From assembly GCA_963726085.1 (NCBI GenBank), contig CAVSAR010000002.1, positions 124,001 through 188,000 on the forward strand: a stretch of DNA of 64,000 nucleotides. The letters run 5' to 3'. Of this stretch, positions 58,971 to 64,000 are shown in pieces. A program made the position numbers and the translations under genes. Position 1 is the first letter of the stretch. The number at the start of each line of letters is the position of its first letter. The DNA is from ZC4RG30 sp963726085. Lineage in GTDB: Bacteria > Pseudomonadota > Gammaproteobacteria > Steroidobacterales > Steroidobacteraceae. Under the pieces are notes generated by a model. It had not been told where the DNA came from, did not search any database, and saw only the letters and a list, made by a program, of their open reading frames with translations.

Positions 58971-58990
58971 ATGTGACCTAATGGTCACAT
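58971..58990. promoter_or_regulatory. Operator of the ArsR-type regulator
   Basis: ATGTGACC-TAAT-GGTCACAT is a perfect 8-bp inverted repeat with a 4-nt centre, 12 bp upstream of the regulator's ATG at 58959. Its size and position fit a dimeric winged-helix repressor acting on its own promoter. Confidence 0.8.
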
Positions 58991-59024
58991 GTCAATGGAA
59001 GCGACTATAGATCCGCTAGCCTGC

Positions 59025-60101
59025 TTACTTGGCGCGGCCGGTATAGCCCTGTGCCAGCAACGGAATCGCGACTATCTCGTTGCGCGCACTTGGCGTGCCC
59101 CAGCCACCATAGAACACGATGCCAAAAAGTGTCTTCTTGTCTTTGCCACCAAACGCGACGCCGTGCATACCTTTCGGGCCGGGGATGGAACCCAGGAACT
59201 CACCTTTGGGCGAGAATACATCGGCCGATGCGCCAGTGGTCACGTACACGCGGCCCTCTGCGTCCACGGCCGCGCCGTCACCACCCTGGCCGCCGCGCAG
59301 CTTGCCGAATTCGCGCAGATTCGTGAGCGAACCGTCCGACTGCACGTCGAAGGCCACGACAACGCCGCCATTGGTAACGTACAGCGTCTTCTCATCCGGA
59401 CTCAGGATGATGCCGTTGGCGCTGGGCGCGCCGTCATATCTGCTGACCACGCCCTGCGGATTCGCATAAAACACGCCGGCACCGGTTATCGACAGATACA
59501 CGCCGCCGCGCGTGTCGGCCACGAGATCGTTGATGGAGCCGCCGACGCACTCGAACGGCTCGCCCTGGAACGAATTCGCGAACATCTTGCGCTTGGGCTC
59601 GAGCTGCTCGATACCACCTCCGATGCCGCGCGCAGCCAGGAACAACGCACCATTCTTGCTGCGCGACAGGGCGCCGCCGGTATTGGTCTTGTCGAACAGG
59701 ATTGTCGCCAGGCCGGTGGCCGGGTCGAGCTTCATCACGTTGCTGGCGTCGTTGTTGGCGAACAGGATCAATCCGTCAGCTCCTGCAATGGGCCCGTCAA
59801 CGTTGTTGCCTTCCCAGGCCCATACGACCTTCCAGGATTGCCCTGGCGCAAGGATGCCGCGGATCGCATCGGGCGTCGGCAGCGCGGGTGCAGGGGGCGC
59901 CGCGGAATTCGCGGCGGTCGCCGCACCGCCCGGGGCCGCGCGCACTGGTGGCGGTATCTTGCACTTGGCCGTAATCGCCGCCAGTCCCGGATCCTGAAAT
60001 GCCTGCAGGCTGTGGCCGCGATCAAACGCTGAAGAGGGCTGTTGCGCCGCTGCAGTAGCGGCAAGGCCCAGCAAGACGGCAGCCAGCATCGATTTCATCA
60101 T
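59025..60101 (-). CDS. Secreted SMP-30/NHL-like beta-propeller
   Basis: This is a 358-residue secreted protein. It has a signal peptide (LAAVLLGLAATAAAQQ) and an Ala/Pro-rich segment, then a propeller with SRYDGAPSANGIILSPDEKT, LYVTNGGVVVAFDVQSDGSL and DGAAVDAEGRVYVTTG. This pattern belongs to the SMP-30/gluconolactonase/LRE-like fold, which hydrolyses lactones or binds metals. Metal ligands cannot all be assigned. The start is MMK with two possible ATGs (60101 or 60098). Confidence 0.75.
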   Translation of the reverse strand: MMKSMLAAVLLGLAATAAAQQPSSAFDRGHSLQAFQDPGLAAITAKCKIPPPVRAAPGGAATAANSAAPPAPALPTPDAIRGILAPGQSWKVVWAWEGNNVDGPIAGADGLILFANNDASNVMKLDPATGLATILFDKTNTGGALSRSKNGALFLAARGIGGGIEQLEPKRKMFANSFQGEPFECVGGSINDLVADTRGGVYLSITGAGVFYANPQGVVSRYDGAPSANGIILSPDEKTLYVTNGGVVVAFDVQSDGSLTNLREFGKLRGGQGGDGAAVDAEGRVYVTTGASADVFSPKGEFLGSIPGPKGMHGVAFGGKDKKTLFGIVFYGGWGTPSARNEIVAIPLLAQGYTGRAK

Positions 60102-60183
60102 TACCCCTTAGCCCAAAGTAGTGGCAGTACCCAGTATATTGATGCGGCCTTGGCTTCGGCAGCGTATTGCAAGGGGAGGCCAG

Positions 60184-60879
60184 CTATTCCCTGACCACGA
60201 GATGGGCGCCGGATGACGTGTCCACCTGCACGGTGGCCGGCTTGCCCCTGACCCGGACATCCGAGCCGCTCGACGCGTGGCCCGAGACGCTCTTCGTGGC
60301 AGCGACGGATGTGTGGCTTCCGCTCGACGCCTGCAAGGCAACGTTCTCGCACTTGAGGTCCTCCGCATCAAGGCCCGAGCCGCTCGATACCTCGGCCATG
60401 AGGGAAACGCAACTTCCGGCGATGCTGACGTCGCTGCCGGAGGAAGTGCTGGCCTTCACATTGCCGCCCCTGACCATGGATGCGTTGATGTCGCTGCCCG
60501 ACGATGCGGTGACGGACAAGTCGCCCTCCACGCCCTTGACCGTGACTTTGGCGCCCGAAGAGGCAGTCACGGCGTGCAGCGCCGGGGTGACCACATGGAC
60601 TTGATAACCAGGATGCTTCCCGAAGGAGAACCAGGTACTGGCCGGACGATCGATCTGCAGCACATTGTCTTTGACCGATATGCGCAGGTCGTCGAAGTTG
60701 TCCTGGTCCGACTTGGTTTCGGCAATGACGCTGCGGGACGGACCCAGGGTAATGTCGGCTGCGATCCCTTCGGCGACCGACACCTTGTCGAAAGCGGCGG
60801 CCTGATAGGCATGCGTGGCGGCGAGCGTTGCGCCCGACAATGCCAAAGCGCAGGCAGCGATGGTCAATGTCCGTTTCAT
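60184..60879 (-). CDS. Secreted DUF2807 (head GIN domain) adhesin-like protein
   Basis: This is a 231-residue protein with a signal peptide (TIAACALALSGATLAATHA) and a right-handed stacked beta-sheet body. Repeats read VTASSGAKVTVKGVEGDLSV, TASSGSDINASMVRGGNVKA and VEVSSGSGLDAE-like variants (AEVSSGSGLDAEDLKCENVA). The Ser-Ser/Gly-Ser repeats mark DUF2807, a predicted surface-associated fold of unknown ligand. It starts at ATG 60879 with AAGGGG upstream. Confidence 0.8.
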   Translation of the reverse strand: MKRTLTIAACALALSGATLAATHAYQAAAFDKVSVAEGIAADITLGPSRSVIAETKSDQDNFDDLRISVKDNVLQIDRPASTWFSFGKHPGYQVHVVTPALHAVTASSGAKVTVKGVEGDLSVTASSGSDINASMVRGGNVKASTSSGSDVSIAGSCVSLMAEVSSGSGLDAEDLKCENVALQASSGSHTSVAATKSVSGHASSGSDVRVRGKPATVQVDTSSGAHLVVRE

Positions 60880-61036
60880 GGGATGCCCCTTTCTGGTGGA
60901 ACAGTGGCTCTATCTACGTGGATGCTGCGAAGGGCGTTCTTATGCACCTGGGGGTCTATCTTAATCCTGCGCCGTCGATTGGGCCCAATCCGGGGCGGGA
61001 GCGTCGTAGACTTCGGAGAATAAAGGGGGATCGAAT

Positions 61037-62566
61037 ATGCGAGTTATTACTCTGGTGCTGTTGGCCGTATTGCCGCACGCGGCGCTGGCACAAATCACCC
61101 AGGCCAAAGTCACCGGCGGTATGGTCAGTGGGGTTGCGGAAGGGGACATCTCGGTCTTCAAGGGCATTCCCTTTGCTGCTCCGCCGGTCGGTGATCTGCG
61201 CTGGAAGGCGCCGGCTGCGGTCAAGCCATGGTCGGGCATCCGGAAGGCCGATGCGTTTGCCAACGCCTGCATGCAGGCGCCCAATACCCAGGGCAACACC
61301 GCACCAGTCAGTGAAGACTGCCTTTACCTGAATGTGTGGACGCCCGCCAAATCGAGCAAGGCGAAAATTCCTGTCATCGTCTGGATTCACGGCGGTGGCT
61401 ACGTCGGCGGCTCAACCAGTATTCCCCTGTACGCCGGCACCGGGTTTGCCAAGAAAGGCGTGATCATGGTCAGCCTCGCCTATCGTCTGGGTCCCTATGG
61501 CTACATGGCACACCCGGGGCTGAGTCGCGAAAGCGGGCATGGTTCGGGAACCTATGGCATCCAGGATCTGGTGCTGGGGCTTAAATGGGTCAAGGCCAAT
61601 ATCGCAGCCTTCGGTGGCGACCCTGGCAACGTCACCATCTTCGGGCACTCTGCCGGGGCCGGGGCCGCCAGCGTGCTTGCCGCCAGTCCGCGGGCCAAGG
61701 GGTTGTTCCATCGTGTCATCGCCATGAGCGGCGCTTCCTTTGCCCCGCTGCAGACTTCGGAGCAGGGCGGGTCCGGATTGAGTGTCCCCACGCTCAGCCT
61801 GGCAGAGGCGTCCGGCAGCGCGTTCTTCACTAAACTTGGCGTAAAGAGCGTGGCCGAGGCCCGTAACCTCAGCGCAGATACCATCCAGGCCGCCACCGGC
61901 GGTACGGCTTTCCGACCCGTGGCAGACGGCTATGTCCTGTCGAAGGACCTGTACACCCTGTACCAGCAAGGCAGGTTCAACGACACGCCCGTGCTGCTGG
62001 GACATGCCTCGGATGAGACCCTCGCCTTCGGTGGACCCAAGACTGTCGCACCCGCCGACTTTGAAAGGCAGATCAGGCAGGAGTTCGGAGCCCAGGCCGA
62101 TGCGGTGCTCAATGCCTATCCGCATGCCGACGAAGCCGAAGCCGCCAGGGCTGCCAGGCATGTGCGAAACGACTCCTCGTTTGCCTGGAACGCGTGGACC
62201 TGGGCGCGGGAGCAGTCCGCAAAAGGCAGGGGCAAGGTGTTCAGTTATTACTACAACAACCACGCTCCGCAGGTCGAAGGTTCAGGCCATGGCAGCGATG
62301 TGCCCTTCGCCTTCCAGACACTGTCGACTCGGCGGACGCCGAGCGCGGAAGATCTGGCCTTGTCAGAAATGATCAGTTCCTATTACGTCAATTTCGCGGC
62401 TTCCGGTGATCCCAATGGCAAAGGATTGCCGCCGTGGCCGGCGTTTACCGACAAGAACCAGCAGGTGATGGTGTTCGATGCAGCACCCAGTGCTCGCACT
62501 TACCCAGTCCTGGATAAAGTGAAGCTATTCGATCCCTACTTTGACCGGGTTCGCAGCGCGCACTAG
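61037..62566 (+). CDS. Type-B carboxylesterase
   Basis: This is a 509-residue secreted esterase. It has a signal peptide (VITLVLLAVLPHAALA), then FKGIPFAAPPVGDLRW and EDCLYLNVWTPA. The oxyanion loop is in VWIHGGGYVGGS, the nucleophile Ser in TIFGHSAGAGAASVL and the His in GSGHGSDVPFAFQTL. These are the hallmarks of the type-B carboxylesterase/cholinesterase family. It hydrolyses carboxylic esters of an unknown substrate. It starts at ATG 61037, preceded by AGGGGG 8 nt upstream. A 158-bp gap follows before the next gene. Confidence 0.9.
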   Translation: MRVITLVLLAVLPHAALAQITQAKVTGGMVSGVAEGDISVFKGIPFAAPPVGDLRWKAPAAVKPWSGIRKADAFANACMQAPNTQGNTAPVSEDCLYLNVWTPAKSSKAKIPVIVWIHGGGYVGGSTSIPLYAGTGFAKKGVIMVSLAYRLGPYGYMAHPGLSRESGHGSGTYGIQDLVLGLKWVKANIAAFGGDPGNVTIFGHSAGAGAASVLAASPRAKGLFHRVIAMSGASFAPLQTSEQGGSGLSVPTLSLAEASGSAFFTKLGVKSVAEARNLSADTIQAATGGTAFRPVADGYVLSKDLYTLYQQGRFNDTPVLLGHASDETLAFGGPKTVAPADFERQIRQEFGAQADAVLNAYPHADEAEAARAARHVRNDSSFAWNAWTWAREQSAKGRGKVFSYYYNNHAPQVEGSGHGSDVPFAFQTLSTRRTPSAEDLALSEMISSYYVNFAASGDPNGKGLPPWPAFTDKNQQVMVFDAAPSARTYPVLDKVKLFDPYFDRVRSAH

Positions 62567-62724
62567 CCGCGGGACCTCCAGTGCCAGCCGAGCGCGTAGT
62601 TGCGCCTGCTGGCCCTGCCATTCTTGAGCTTCCCGGGCGTCCTGACTAATCTTGCGGGTCGAAGCCGACGCCATGAACGGCACCTTCCGGTTCTTTCATC
62701 CATCGCATCTCGACGGGGCAAACA

Positions 62725-64000
62725 ATGCGCATACCGATGCATCGCTACAAGTACACCAAACTGACGCCGGAGCAGATCGGGACGAAGCTCAAGGCGGCAG
62801 ACGCGGGGCCCAAGAGTGCTTCCGCCTTTTCGAATGCGCTCAATGGCAAGACACTGAAAATCGTCACCAAGGATGGGCCGACGCTCGAATACAAGTTTTC
62901 GGCCAACCGGCGCCTGAGTCTGGTCGTAAGCGGCGGCAAGCAGGTGTCCGCAGGGTACGGGGAACTGACCCTCAACCAGATGGTGTTTTTCTCGCACCTG
63001 ATTCCCGGTGAGCAGAAGGGCTACAACGTTTTCATCGACCAGAAGACCAATCTGGCCACGGTATTCGAGGTGTGGCTGTGCAGTGGCATCAAGCAGAACG
63101 TCGGCAGGCCCGGCGAATTCACGCTCGATGACCGGGAAGTCCAGCGGCAGATCTACTTCGGATATGTGGATGACGGCAAGGCCGCTCCCGACAAGCTGCA
63201 CCACTACACCAACCGCATGACGGGCAAGGGACTGCACTGGACGCAGGACACCGGCATCGAGACGCTGGAACTGTATTGCTCGGTGGCCAACACCAATTTC
63301 GTCGAGCTGACCCGGCATATCGACGACCTGAGTTACGTGTCCCCTTCGGATTACGTGCTGGTAGATGACCGCACCTTTGTTTACAACCGGACCGAGTGCG
63401 AGTTCTCCGGCATCCATACCTGCTTTGTGACCGACCTGTATGCAGTGAAGCAGGTCGGCGTGCGTTTCGGCTTTAACGAGAAGGACGAGCTCGAGTACTA
63501 CATGTTCAAGGGGGACGGCAGGATCGTCGGCCAGATCGCCTACCTCGAGAACTTCGATGAGCATGGCGTGGTGCCGATGTTTGCAGCGCCGGCGCCGGCT
63601 CCAGCGGCTGGCGCCCCGTTACTGGCCCCGGCTCAGCCGCAAAAAGGAGCACGGGTCACCTATCGTCCGGTCAGGACCTTCACGCACATGACGGATGAGG
63701 AGATGCACGACGCGGCGGTGAAGAGGACCTCCGCTTTCGGGGCCGGCGGGGATGCGGCGCCCCAGGTGACGGCTACGGGCAATAACCTGCCGTTCTCCGA
63801 CATTCTGGTGGGCAAGGCATTCACGTTGCGCTTCGACAACGGCGGACCGGTCAGGGAATACAAGATAACCGAAAAGTTCAAGCTCCTGTACCGCGAACAA
63901 CGCGACAACGTCTGGCACGATGCCGACTATCGGGCGTATGAAGGCGACGACAACCTGGCCTGGTTCAGCCACATCCTGGCGGACAGCAAGCCGCGCGCCA
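62725..64000 (+). CDS. MoaF-like protein, 3' end beyond window
   Basis: The frame from ATG 62725 (or 62737) stays open to the right edge, about 425 codons. The first part has EQIGTKLKAADAGPKSASAF and FSANRRLSLVVSGGKQVSAG. The second half has LVDDRTFVYNRTECEFSGI, then ADLYAVKQVGV-like sequence (TDLYAVKQVGVRFGF) and GDGRIVGQIAYLENFDE, which match the MoaF lipocalin-like fold. A Pro/Ala stretch (APAPAPAAGAPLLAPAQPQ) links a third, partial repeat. No signal peptide is evident. The MoaF family is linked to monoamine metabolism in some enterobacteria; its role here is unknown. Confidence 0.7.
   Translation, partial: MRIPMHRYKYTKLTPEQIGTKLKAADAGPKSASAFSNALNGKTLKIVTKDGPTLEYKFSANRRLSLVVSGGKQVSAGYGELTLNQMVFFSHLIPGEQKGYNVFIDQKTNLATVFEVWLCSGIKQNVGRPGEFTLDDREVQRQIYFGYVDDGKAAPDKLHHYTNRMTGKGLHWTQDTGIETLELYCSVANTNFVELTRHIDDLSYVSPSDYVLVDDRTFVYNRTECEFSGIHTCFVTDLYAVKQVGVRFGFNEKDELEYYMFKGDGRIVGQIAYLENFDEHGVVPMFAAPAPAPAAGAPLLAPAQPQKGARVTYRPVRTFTHMTDEEMHDAAVKRTSAFGAGGDAAPQVTATGNNLPFSDILVGKAFTLRFDNGGPVREYKITEKFKLLYREQRDNVWHDADYRAYEGDDNLAWFSHILADSKPRA

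Noticed and set aside
1..64000. CRISPR arrays, tRNA, rRNA and phage genes
   Set aside because: No regularly spaced direct repeats, cloverleaf or rRNA-like sequence, or phage structural genes were seen on reading the window.

Overview
The window is a 64 kb stretch of GC-rich, gene-dense DNA from a Gram-negative bacterium. Three things point to a gammaproteobacterium of the Steroidobacter/Nevskia/Xanthomonad sort: an exosortase A (XrtA)/PEP-CTERM system, a cyoABCD-SURF1 quinol oxidase operon, and Ig/FN3 lipoproteins. That placement is inference from gene content; no rRNA, tRNA or CRISPR array was seen.

Layout. 1-4.6 kb: a sulfotransferase-like protein running off the left edge, a badly frameshifted PQQ dehydrogenase-cytochrome c, and an FAD oxidoreductase. 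4.5-6.2 kb: an Ig/FN3 lipoprotein gene behind a cyclic di-GMP-I (GEMM-I) riboswitch, then a broken second copy, then an IS3 remnant. 6.6-14.3 kb: the XrtA core, comprising the TPR lipoprotein PrsT, exosortase-EpsI, a PEP-CTERM protein with a sigma-54 promoter, a BY-kinase and a chain-length determinant. 14.6-16.9 kb: debris of an amidohydrolase, the FAD oxidoreductase and a secreted protein, around a third, intact lipoprotein-riboswitch unit. 17.1-27.1 kb (+) and 38-27.1 kb (-): two convergent exopolysaccharide operons. They carry amino-sugar synthesis genes, an initiating sugar transferase, a flippase, a polymerase, glycosyltransferases, an asparagine-synthase-like amidotransferase, a FemAB-like protein and a deacetylase. 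38.8-42.2 kb: a PAS histidine kinase and a REC-GGDEF-EAL protein. 42.3-49.5 kb: miscellaneous enzymes, including a tRNA-hydroxylase/pseudouridine-synthase fusion and a GlyGly-CTERM cyclophilin. 49.7-56.3 kb: an MFS transporter and the cyo operon, bracketed by duplicated gene tails. 56.4-64 kb: secreted hydrolases, an ArsR/SRPBCC pair with a clear operator, adhesin-like and propeller proteins, and a MoaF-like protein running off the right edge.

How it fits together. The polysaccharide operons make and export a polymer. The Wzz/BY-kinase pair would set its length, and XrtA would process PEP-CTERM proteins at the envelope. Cyclic di-GMP appears at several levels: two intact GEMM-I riboswitches upstream of duplicated lipoprotein genes, a sugar transferase with a degenerate GGDEF-like N-terminus, and a GGDEF-EAL response regulator. 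The most interesting part is the riboswitch-lipoprotein unit. It occurs in three direct copies flanking the XrtA module. The aptamers show stem covariation, a Shine-Dalgarno-sequestering hairpin is conserved, and a 16-codon leader reading frame stays open in all three copies.

Caveat: several genes carry multiple frameshifts. From sequence alone I cannot tell real decay from consensus errors.
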